From an uncultured Sphingomonadaceae bacterium (GTDB lineage Bacteria; Pseudomonadota; Alphaproteobacteria; Sphingomonadales; Sphingomonadaceae), in contig CAMLKX010000040.1 in the NCBI GenBank assembly GCA_946480515.1, forward strand, positions 1 through 11,467: DNA of 11,467 nucleotides. Reading direction: 5' to 3'. Under the pieces are notes generated by a model that saw nothing but the letters and a program-made list of their open reading frames with translations, had not been told where the DNA came from and searched no databases. Position 1 is the stretch's first letter, and each line of letters begins with the position of its first letter. Both the position numbers and the translations under genes were made by a program. Of this stretch, positions 5,689-11,467 are shown one piece after another.

Positions 5689-7797
5689 TCAGAACTGCCA
5701 ACCCAGCCCCGCGTTTGCGCCGACATGATCGGTAGTGTCGTAGGTCAGGCCGACCTTCACCACCGTCTTGCCGTCGCGCAGCGCGCCGGACGCGCCGAGC
5801 GCGAAGGCGCTCTTGCCGCGGTAGGTGCCAGCGCCGACCGCGATCATCTTCTTGCCCGCTTCGAAGGCTTGCGGCAGCGCTGCTGCAGCCAAGGCTGCTG
5901 CAGTCCCCGCACGAGCCTCGTTGCGGGCGCGCTTGAGGTCATAGTCGAGGGCCGCGAACCGCGCATCGGTATAGGCGTTGGCCACCGAGACGGACTGGCC
6001 GACCATGTCCTGCAACTGCTCGACGTTGACCGCATCGGTCGGAGCTACGCCGGCCGCGACATTGCGCAGCGTGACCGGCTCTGAAGTGTTGCCGCCGACG
6101 AGAGTCACCGTGTTGAGCCGCTGCCCGCCGGAGTCGGTGTCGTAGGTAACAGCGTTGTCAGCGACCGCCGCAACCGCGGCCAACTGCCCGCCGTTGACCG
6201 CGTCGGTCGAACCGGGCGCGATCACACCGTCCGCGACATTGTGCAGCTGAACGGGCCCAGCACCTCCGCCGACCAGGGTCAGGTCATTGCTCGGAGTGCC
6301 GCCGTTCGGAACGGTCGGAGAGCTGTCGTCGCTGTACTGAACCGGTCCGATCGCGCCGTTAGTGATCGATGTGGTCAGGTTGCTGATCTGCTGATTGGTG
6401 GCGAACAGCTGTGAACCGTTAATTGCTTCTGTCGACCCCGCCGAGACGGCGCCCGCGGCGAGATTGTTGATCGTCGTTCCGGATGGACCGGCGAGCGTGA
6501 CGGTGGTGAAGGTCGAGTCATTATAGGTGACCGCATTGGTCGTGCTTCCGCCGATCAGCGAAGCGACTGCCTGCAACTGCGACAGGTTCACCGCATCGGT
6601 CGCGTCGGTGCCGGCGGCAATATTGTGAAGCTGAACCCCGCCCGGCGCGGCCCCGACCAAGGTCACATCGTTGCTGACCACATTGCCATTCGGGACGGTG
6701 GGCGTGGCATCGTCGCTATATTGCGCCGGCCCGACACCCGCGGCGATGGTGGTCGTCAGATTGTTGATCGCAGTCGTGTTTGCGCTCACCTGCTGGTTGG
6801 TGTCGAATAGTTGCGAGCCGTTGACTGCATCGCTCGAGGTGGCGCTGAGCGCTCCATCAGCGACATTGGTCACCGTCGTACCGGACGGGCCTGCGAGGGT
6901 GACGGTGGCGAAGGTCGAGTCATCATATTCGACCGGATTGCCCGTGCCGATCTGCGAGGCGACCGCCTGAAGCTGGGCCATATTGACCGCGTCGGTGGGT
7001 GCCGAACCCGCCGCGACATTGGTGATCTGCCGTTCCGCTCCCGGAGCGCCGACGGACACTTCGCCTGCCGACGTCTGCGGGGACGCGAGGCCGAATGCGG
7101 TGTAGCCGAACTGCGCTCCGCGCGACGCGACGGAGTCTGCCCCCAGCGCGACCGAGTTCGCGGCCGTCGCGCTCGCACCCGAGCCGAAGGCAACCGAGCC
7201 CTGCGCCCCTGATCCGACCGTAGCGCCAGTGCCGATCGCAATGGACTCGGTCGCGGTGGAATGAGTCGATGCCTGATTGCCGATCGCGATCGAATCGATC
7301 TCTCCGGCGCTGGCCTGCTCTCCATTCGCGCCAAGACCGGTAATCTGGTTGCCGCCGATGGTGATCCCGGCCGGATTGTCGAGCGTGTAGGAGTCGGCGG
7401 TCGAATTACATTCGTCGGATGGACCGATGAGCGAGCCATCCAGCGCAATCGCGGAGAGCCCGATTGGATCGCCCGCAGCAGCCGATGACAGCAATCCACT
7501 AAGATTGATGCTGAGGTCAGGGATGGTCGTGCCGACGATCGGAATGATCGAAATCACGCCAAGCGCGGAGTTGGTGGTCGTTTCGATCGGGTTGACGATG
7601 CCGGTCAGCACCGGGTCCATGATCCCCGTGACGACTGAGGGCGGCAAGCTGACGCCGGTACACACGCTGGCGACCGTTTCTGGCAAAAGCTGAGCGCTTG
7701 CCGGCTGTACACCCACCGGCACGAGCGCCACCGCCGCCATATTGGCGAACATCAGCGAACGCGAGTGAACACACCCTCTCTTCTTTAATCCAGCCAT
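5689..7797 (-). CDS. Trimeric autotransporter adhesin (YadA-like)
   Basis: The 702-residue product looks like a surface adhesin of type Vc secretion. In order: a signal peptide ending ...QPASAQ (cleavage near 35); a hydrophobic, non-repetitive region (36-150) with two cysteines (about 46 and 130); YadA-head type repeats with SIAIG, SVAFG and SVALG (about 165-225); neck motifs such as NVAAGSAPTDAVNMAQL; stalk modules of roughly 130 residues, two copies plus a partial one; and a C-terminal YadA anchor (about 590-702) with ANAYTDARFAALDYDLKRA followed by beta strands and a terminal phenylalanine, as in outer-membrane barrels. It should trimerise and bind surfaces or host molecules; the ligand is unknown. 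ATG 7797 is chosen because AGGAG lies six bases upstream and it begins the signal peptide directly. It converges on thrC. Confidence 0.93.
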   Translation of the reverse strand: MAGLKKRGCVHSRSLMFANMAAVALVPVGVQPASAQLLPETVASVCTGVSLPPSVVTGIMDPVLTGIVNPIETTTNSALGVISIIPIVGTTIPDLSINLSGLLSSAAAGDPIGLSAIALDGSLIGPSDECNSTADSYTLDNPAGITIGGNQITGLGANGEQASAGEIDSIAIGNQASTHSTATESIAIGTGATVGSGAQGSVAFGSGASATAANSVALGADSVASRGAQFGYTAFGLASPQTSAGEVSVGAPGAERQITNVAAGSAPTDAVNMAQLQAVASQIGTGNPVEYDDSTFATVTLAGPSGTTVTNVADGALSATSSDAVNGSQLFDTNQQVSANTTAINNLTTTIAAGVGPAQYSDDATPTVPNGNVVSNDVTLVGAAPGGVQLHNIAAGTDATDAVNLSQLQAVASLIGGSTTNAVTYNDSTFTTVTLAGPSGTTINNLAAGAVSAGSTEAINGSQLFATNQQISNLTTSITNGAIGPVQYSDDSSPTVPNGGTPSNDLTLVGGGAGPVQLHNVADGVIAPGSTDAVNGGQLAAVAAVADNAVTYDTDSGGQRLNTVTLVGGNTSEPVTLRNVAAGVAPTDAVNVEQLQDMVGQSVSVANAYTDARFAALDYDLKRARNEARAGTAAALAAAALPQAFEAGKKMIAVGAGTYRGKSAFALGASGALRDGKTVVKVGLTYDTTDHVGANAGLGWQF
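6154..6933 (-). repeat. Tandem stalk modules inside the adhesin gene
   Basis: Two related units of about 400 bp, near 6535-6933 and 6154-6534, each encode the order (E/T)Y(D/N)DSTF, TVTLAGPSGTT, a DAVNGSQLF/EAINGSQLF neck, GP(A/V)QYSDD, a TVPNG segment, a second neck with VQLHN, and DAV. The first motif recurs 134 codons (402 bp) later. Stretches such as GTGACGGTGG followed by TGAAGGTCGAGTC or CGAAGGTCGAGTC are close to identical between copies, so recombination between units could change stalk length. A shorter third copy of the strand motif follows toward the C-terminus. Confidence 0.7.
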
Positions 7798-7805
7798 TAG
7801 TGGCT

Positions 7806-7827
7806 CCTGTGAAAAGATCGGCACAGG
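7806..7827 (-). promoter_or_regulatory. Hairpin overlapping the adhesin Shine-Dalgarno sequence
   Basis: On the minus strand CCTGTG (7827-7822) and CACAGG (7811-7806) are exact reverse complements separated by ten bases that include a T-run. The last three bases of the 3' arm (AGG) are the first part of the AGGAG ribosome site (7808-7804) for ATG 7797. Folding would partly hide the ribosome site, which could make translation temperature- or factor-dependent. The stem is only 6 bp. Confidence 0.4.
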
Positions 7828-7880
7828 TGCTCGGTTTGAATGATCTAGATTAAGAGATCGCTAAACAGCGGTGCGTTTAT

Positions 7881-7901
7881 GACCAGGGTTAACCCTTGGT
7901 C
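7881..7901 (-). other. Near-perfect palindrome at the end of the 100-residue gene
   Basis: GACCA-GGG (7881-7888) and CCC-(T)-TGGTC (7893-7901) pair with one bulged base around TTAA; the inner GGGTTAACCC is a perfect 10-bp palindrome. The minus-strand gene stops (TAA) in its centre. It lies 84 bp before the adhesin start. No T-run follows on either strand, so it is either a weak terminator-like hairpin or a dyad operator for the adhesin gene. Confidence 0.35.
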
Positions 7902-8191
7902 GCAAGAAAGCGCATCAATTCCGCCAGCGTTGATTCCATCTGGTCCTGCATCTGGCCGACCAGTTCATTTTCGCGGATTCCGGCATGATCCAGCGGCTTG
8001 GAATAGCTTTCGCTGAACGCCTGGAGATCTTCCCGGTCGAATACGCCCTTGGCAACCAGCTTGGCCAGGATCACCAGCAGCCCGTTGGTGTTGGCGATCG
8101 TCCCGGCAACCAGCGCCTCATCGACCATCGACAGTCCATCGGAGTCGGCGGTGCCGATTCCTGTCGCGGCTTCGCTTTCGGTCTCGCTCAT
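7889..8191 (-). CDS. Small acidic protein of unknown function
   Basis: I do not recognise this 100-residue protein. It has an acidic, Ser/Thr-rich N-terminus (about 1-25), a central helix-prone segment with TIANTNGLLVILAKLVAKG (about 31-49), then a charged part with KGVFDREDLQAFSESYSKPL, and a C-terminal amphipathic stretch rich in Met, Gln and Glu (about 76-98). There is no signal peptide, membrane segment or cysteine, so it is probably cytoplasmic. Its ATG overlaps the stop of the upstream DNA glycosylase gene (ATGA) and AAGGGGG lies immediately upstream, so the two are co-transcribed and coupled. That arrangement and the coding-like composition support it as a real gene. Whether it assists the glycosylase cannot be told from sequence. 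Confidence 0.75.
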   Translation of the reverse strand: MSETESEAATGIGTADSDGLSMVDEALVAGTIANTNGLLVILAKLVAKGVFDREDLQAFSESYSKPLDHAGIRENELVGQMQDQMESTLAELMRFLATKG

Positions 8192-8718
8192 ACCCCCTTG
8201 TTCCGCAGATCAGGCTCGATTTGAAGTGCATAGTGCGCCAGCTGAGCCCAGATTTCCGCCTTTTCCTTGATCGGCCGAGTGTTAGCGGCGCTCGACGACG
8301 GCAGATCGATGAGTGTGATTGAAGGTGAAGCAGCAAGCAGCCTTCGCCCTTTTGTCGCTGCGGTGGTCCCGTTGAAGGCGATGGCGCGCAGCTTGGGGTA
8401 GCCGGTCAACAACGCGGCTAGTCGGTTATTTTCGGCCTTGCGGATCGCCTGATCGAGACTTCCGCGCCGCTCCGCCCCGGCAACCACGTCCCACAAGCCC
8501 ACCCCGCGCTGCTTCAGCCGGAGGAGGCGATCGGGATAGTCGCAATCCTGCAGCGGCTCGCCGAGCGCTCCGCCGAGCAATCGCCAGAATTGATTGCTGG
8601 AATGGGCGTAGTAGCGGCTGGCCGCGAGCGACGCATCCCCGGGCAAGCTGCCGAGGATGAACAGGCGCGTATCGGAGTCTGCAATCGGCGGAAGACCCAC
8701 TTTGACGGCGCTGGTCAT
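8188..8718 (-). CDS. Family-6 DNA glycosylase (hypoxanthine/deoxyinosine type)
   Basis: The 176-residue product has the features of the uracil-DNA glycosylase superfamily, closest to family 6 (HDG), which removes hypoxanthine formed by adenine deamination. The N-terminal active-site block is LFILGSLPGDASL (about 19-31) followed by YYAHSSNQFWRLLG (36-49), where N42 is the likely catalytic-region asparagine. A central IAFNG (113-117) and the C-terminal DNA-intercalation block LPSSSAAN (139-146) follow, in the place of the commoner LPSTSPAN. Length fits the family. Its ATG is preceded by a GGAGGAGAGG tract. It is first in a minus-strand pair with the 100-residue gene, overlapping it by four bases, and diverges from the glycosyltransferase gene 31 bp away. 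Base specificity is inferred from the family. Confidence 0.88.
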   Translation of the reverse strand: MTSAVKVGLPPIADSDTRLFILGSLPGDASLAASRYYAHSSNQFWRLLGGALGEPLQDCDYPDRLLRLKQRGVGLWDVVAGAERRGSLDQAIRKAENNRLAALLTGYPKLRAIAFNGTTAATKGRRLLAASPSITLIDLPSSSAANTRPIKEKAEIWAQLAHYALQIEPDLRNKGV

Positions 8719-8749
8719 CCTCTCCTCCCCGCCCTAAAGCCACGGTCCG

Positions 8750-9934
8750 ATGCAGACCAGCGACCTGCGCATTGCCCTGTTCTCGGGCAATTACAATTAT
8801 GTCCGAGACGGCGCGAACCAGGCGCTGAACCGGCTCGTCGATTATCTGCTGCGCAGCGGGGCTGCAGTCCGGGTTTATTCACCGACGGTGGCCCAGCCCG
8901 CCTTCGAGCCAACCGGTGATCTGGTGTCGGTTCCTTCAATCGCAGCCCCGGGTAGCCGCAAGGAATATCGGCTGACCCTCGGCCTGCCGCCACGCGTCCG
9001 ACGTGATCTCGCGAACTTTGCGCCAAACATCATCCATATCGCCAGCCCGGATATCGCCAGTCATCGCGCGATCAGCTGGGCCCGGCGACGAAAGATACCT
9101 GCCGTGGCCTCCGTCCATACGCGGTTCGAGACCTATCTGTCTTACTATCGCCTGCAGATGTTCGAGCCGGCGGTGCGGATGGCGCTGCGCCGGCTGTATC
9201 GCCGCTGCGACGCTCTGCTTGTCCCGGCGGAATCCACCGCGGCAGTCCTTCGAGCACAACGGATGAACCGGACGATCGCGATGTGGAGCCGGGGCGTGGA
9301 CCGGGAGCAATTCCATCCCGGGCGCCGCATCATGGAGTGGCGCCGGTCGCTCGGCATCGCCGATGATGAGCTGGTGCTCGCCTTCCTCGGCCGGATCGTC
9401 ATGGAAAAGGCGCTGGACGTGTTCTCTGACGCCGCCGACGCAGCCGTCCAACGCGGAATTCGCCTGCGGGTGCTGGTCATTGGCGACGGCCCGGCACGGG
9501 GCTGGTTTGAAGAGCGACTGCCCGGTGCTCTGTTCCTTGGTCATCAGGTCGGCGACGATCTCGCCCGGGCACTCGCCAGCGCCGACGTGTTCCTCAATCC
9601 ATCCGTCACCGAGACATTCGGGAACGTGACAATGGAAGCGATGGCCTGCGCTCTCCCGGTGATCGCCGCCGCCGCGACCGGCGCGACCAACCTAGTGCGG
9701 GATGGTCAAAGCGGAATCCTGGTGGAGCCCGGTGACATCAGCGCCTTTGCGGATGCGATCGAAACTTATGCGCGGCACCCGGATCTGCGCGCGCAGCATG
9801 GTGCTGCGGGACTCGCCTTCGCCCAGACGCAGGACTGGGATCATATCAATTCGGCGGTCGGGCAGGTTTATCTGCGCGTGCTCGAGCGCCAGCGGCGGCT
9901 GGCCAAGCTCCAATCCAACGGCAGGCCCTGGTAG
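8750..9934 (+). CDS. Glycosyltransferase, GT4 type, possibly mannosyltransferase
   Basis: The 394-residue product has the two-domain GT-B layout. The N-terminal domain begins RIALFSGNYNYVRDGANQAL (7-26), with a glycine-rich acceptor-side loop, and has SVHTRFETYLSYY (121-133). The C-terminal nucleotide-sugar domain has SRGVDREQFHP (180-190), FLGRIVMEKALDVF with the donor-phosphate Arg/Lys pair R215/K220, VIGDGP, and the E-X7-E motif E288...E296 in TETFGNVTMEAMA. These match GT4 enzymes that transfer sugar from GDP-mannose or UDP-sugars onto lipids. The exact donor and product cannot be read from sequence. There is no signal peptide, so it is a cytoplasmic or membrane-face enzyme. No strong Shine-Dalgarno sequence precedes the ATG, but the fold starts at residue 7, so a later start is unlikely. 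Its promoter must lie in the 31-bp divergent gap or within the glycosylase gene. Confidence 0.9.
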   Translation: MQTSDLRIALFSGNYNYVRDGANQALNRLVDYLLRSGAAVRVYSPTVAQPAFEPTGDLVSVPSIAAPGSRKEYRLTLGLPPRVRRDLANFAPNIIHIASPDIASHRAISWARRRKIPAVASVHTRFETYLSYYRLQMFEPAVRMALRRLYRRCDALLVPAESTAAVLRAQRMNRTIAMWSRGVDREQFHPGRRIMEWRRSLGIADDELVLAFLGRIVMEKALDVFSDAADAAVQRGIRLRVLVIGDGPARGWFEERLPGALFLGHQVGDDLARALASADVFLNPSVTETFGNVTMEAMACALPVIAAAATGATNLVRDGQSGILVEPGDISAFADAIETYARHPDLRAQHGAAGLAFAQTQDWDHINSAVGQVYLRVLERQRRLAKLQSNGRPW

Positions 9935-9995
9935 CAGCTGCTGTTCACTCGAAGGCGGGTGCAACTTCGTTCGTTCCAGCCTATTTCCCTTGAAC

Positions 9996-11345
9996 ATGGC
10001 TGACCTGTTTCAAGACCAGCTTCCCGGCGACCGGCAGCCTGAGCAGGTCGATGCTGCGGCACCCCTTGCCGATCGGCTACGGCCAGCGAACCTGTCGGAG
10101 ATCGTAGGGCAGGAACATTTGACCGGCCCTGACGGGGCGATCGGCCGGATGGTCAGCGCCGGCAAACTGTCGTCGATGATCCTGTGGGGGCCACCGGGCA
10201 CCGGGAAAACCAGCATCGCCCGTCTGCTCGCCGACGCGGTCGACATCCGCTTTGTCGCCCTGTCGGCGGTTTTCTCCGGAGTCGCCGATCTGAAGAAGGT
10301 GTTCGCGGAAGCGCGGCAGTTCGCCAAGGCGGGCAAGCGCACATTGCTGTTCGTGGACGAGATCCATCGCTTCAACCGCGCGCAGCAGGACGGCTTCCTG
10401 CCCTTTGTTGAGGATGGGACGGTCATTCTCGTCGGAGCGACGACCGAGAACCCAAGCTTCGAACTGAATGCGGCGCTGCTGTCCCGCTGCCAGGTGCTGA
10501 TCCTTCACCGGCTCGATCATCAAGCGCTGTCAAAGCTCCTGGAGCGTGCGGAGCAACTGACCGGTGAGCCCGCTCCGCTGACACCCGAAGCGCGGGAATG
10601 GCTGATCGCCAGCGCCGATGGCGACGGCCGATTCCTGCTCAACCAGGCCGAAACGCTGTTCGACATCGCTCCCGCCGATCCGCTTGATCAGTCTGCCCTT
10701 GGAGCACTGCTGCAGCGCCGGGTGGCGGTCTATGACAAGGACCGCGAGGGCCATTACAACCTGATCTCGGCGCTTCACAAAAGTCTGCGCGGCTCCGATC
10801 CGCAGGCTTCGCTCTACTATCTCGCGCGGATGCTGACCGCGGGCGAGGAGCCGCTGTACGTGCTTCGCCGCCTTACCCGGTTCGCAAGCGAGGACATCGG
10901 TCTCGCCGACCCGCAGGCGCTGGTGCAATGCCTGGCGGCGAAGGATGCCTATGATTTCCTCGGCTCTCCGGAGGGCGAGCTCGCGATCGTTCAGGCGTGC
11001 CTTTACTGCGCGACCGCTCCCAAATCGAACGCCGCCTATGTGGCGCAAAAGGAAGCCTGGCGTTCAGCGCGGGATACAGGCTCACTGATGCCTCCACAGC
11101 AGATTCTGAATGCGCCGACGCGGCTGATGAAGGACATCGGTTATGGTCGCGGCTACGCCTACGATCATGATCAGGACGATGGCTTTTCGGGCGCGGATTA
11201 CTGGCCCGCGGAAATGTCGCCGCAGGACTTCTATCGCCCGACGAACCGGGGCTTCGAAGCGAAAGTGATGGAACGCCTGGCTTATTGGCGTGATAAACGC
11301 CGCGAACGCGGTAGGATCGCGACGCACGGGCAACAGGAGGGATAG
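9996..11345 (+). CDS. rarA: Replication-associated recombination protein A (AAA+ ATPase)
   Basis: The 449-residue product compares with 447 for E. coli RarA (MgsA), a clamp-loader-like ATPase that forms tetramers and acts at stalled replication forks. It shows PLADRLRPANLSEIVGQEHL (23-42), Walker A WGPPGTGKTS (64-73), Walker B LLFVDEIHRFN (117-127), sensor-1 VGATTENPSFELN (about 146-158) with the following LLSR arginine, then the helical C-terminal oligomerisation region with FASEDIGLADP and PKSNAAY. The frame stays open far upstream into the glycosyltransferase gene, but homology starts only here, and the N-terminus MADLFQDQ resembles alphaproteobacterial RarA. No clear Shine-Dalgarno sequence precedes ATG 9996; the 61-base gap after the glycosyltransferase gene holds no obvious promoter. 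The protein looks intact. Confidence 0.96.
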   Translation: MADLFQDQLPGDRQPEQVDAAAPLADRLRPANLSEIVGQEHLTGPDGAIGRMVSAGKLSSMILWGPPGTGKTSIARLLADAVDIRFVALSAVFSGVADLKKVFAEARQFAKAGKRTLLFVDEIHRFNRAQQDGFLPFVEDGTVILVGATTENPSFELNAALLSRCQVLILHRLDHQALSKLLERAEQLTGEPAPLTPEAREWLIASADGDGRFLLNQAETLFDIAPADPLDQSALGALLQRRVAVYDKDREGHYNLISALHKSLRGSDPQASLYYLARMLTAGEEPLYVLRRLTRFASEDIGLADPQALVQCLAAKDAYDFLGSPEGELAIVQACLYCATAPKSNAAYVAQKEAWRSARDTGSLMPPQQILNAPTRLMKDIGYGRGYAYDHDQDDGFSGADYWPAEMSPQDFYRPTNRGFEAKVMERLAYWRDKRRERGRIATHGQQEG

Positions 11346-11346
11346 C

Positions 11347-11467
11347 ATGTATCAGACCGAACCAGCGACCGTTTACTGGCGCGACCAGATGATCGCGTGG
11401 GGACCTCGTGTGCTGCTGGCGCTGCTGATCCTGGTCGTTACTCATTTCGTTGCGAAAGCCGTGCAAT
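11347..11467 (+). CDS. Small membrane protein, N-terminal part (cut by window edge)
   Basis: Forty codons are visible, starting at an ATG one base after the rarA stop, with a perfect AGGAGG (11335-11340) six bases upstream. The peptide has a short polar lead (1-20, including YWRDQMIAWGPR) and then one strongly hydrophobic segment VLLALLILVVTHFVAKAV (22-39), which should cross the membrane. This pattern resembles the first helix of MscS-type or conserved-TM-helix proteins, but too little is present to assign a family. It is probably co-transcribed with rarA. Confidence 0.7.
   Translation, partial: MYQTEPATVYWRDQMIAWGPRVLLALLILVVTHFVAKAVQ

Noticed and set aside
5725..6084. Plus-strand frame of 119 residues opposite the adhesin anchor
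   Set aside because: It is antisense to the conserved YadA anchor region, and its translation shows no motif; it is a shadow of the real gene.
7798..7824. GTG start at 7824 for the adhesin, nine codons upstream
   Set aside because: It would put a polar stretch before the signal peptide and places the AGGAG ribosome site inside the coding region; ATG 7797 has the ideal spacing to that site.
9702..9995. Upstream extension of the rarA frame by 98 codons
   Set aside because: The extension overlaps the glycosyltransferase gene in another frame and gives a low-complexity Arg/Ser-rich peptide without RarA similarity. RarA proteins of normal length begin at about the ATG at 9996.
1..11467. Mobile element, phage, CRISPR array, tRNA or rRNA genes
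   Set aside because: I looked for transposase-like proteins, terminal inverted repeats, regularly spaced short repeats and cloverleaf sequences and saw none; the only tandem repeats are inside the adhesin gene.

Overview
The window is high-GC bacterial DNA (roughly two thirds G+C by eye) packed with short-spaced genes. Protein style (RarA, the ProA C-terminus, the inosine-DNA glycosylase, the glycosyltransferase) best fits an alphaproteobacterium, probably of the Sphingomonadales. That placement is an inference from sequence style; no rRNA or other marker gene is present.

Left part (1-5659, + strand): amino-acid biosynthesis. The last codons of proB and a complete proA end a proline operon. 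About 320 bp follow without a large gene, but this stretch is not empty. It holds a short open frame whose end is a run of Thr and Ile codons (seven Thr, three Ile, one Met within twelve codons), then a strong intrinsic terminator with six T's. This is the layout of a threonine-operon attenuator like E. coli thrL, although the leader peptide and fold differ in detail. It precedes three adjacent genes for threonine synthesis from aspartate and homoserine: a fused aspartokinase-homoserine dehydrogenase, a GHMP-type homoserine kinase (thrB) and threonine synthase (thrC). The fusion is only about 582 residues, because the ACT regulatory region that normally lies between the two catalytic domains is missing. 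The aspartokinase half also has altered ATP-site motifs. Loss of protein feedback control alongside an RNA attenuator is the most interesting signal here.

Middle part (5689-8718, - strand): a trimeric autotransporter adhesin (YadA-like) converges on thrC. Upstream of it are a 100-residue unrecognised protein and a family-6 uracil/hypoxanthine-DNA glycosylase, which overlap each other by 4 nt. The adhesin mRNA can form a hairpin that takes in part of its own Shine-Dalgarno sequence.

Right part (8750-11467, + strand): a GT4-type glycosyltransferase, divergent from the glycosylase gene with only 31 bp between them, then rarA (AAA+ ATPase acting at stalled replication forks), then the first 40 codons of a small membrane protein cut by the window edge. 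No tRNA, rRNA, CRISPR array, insertion sequence or phage gene was seen.
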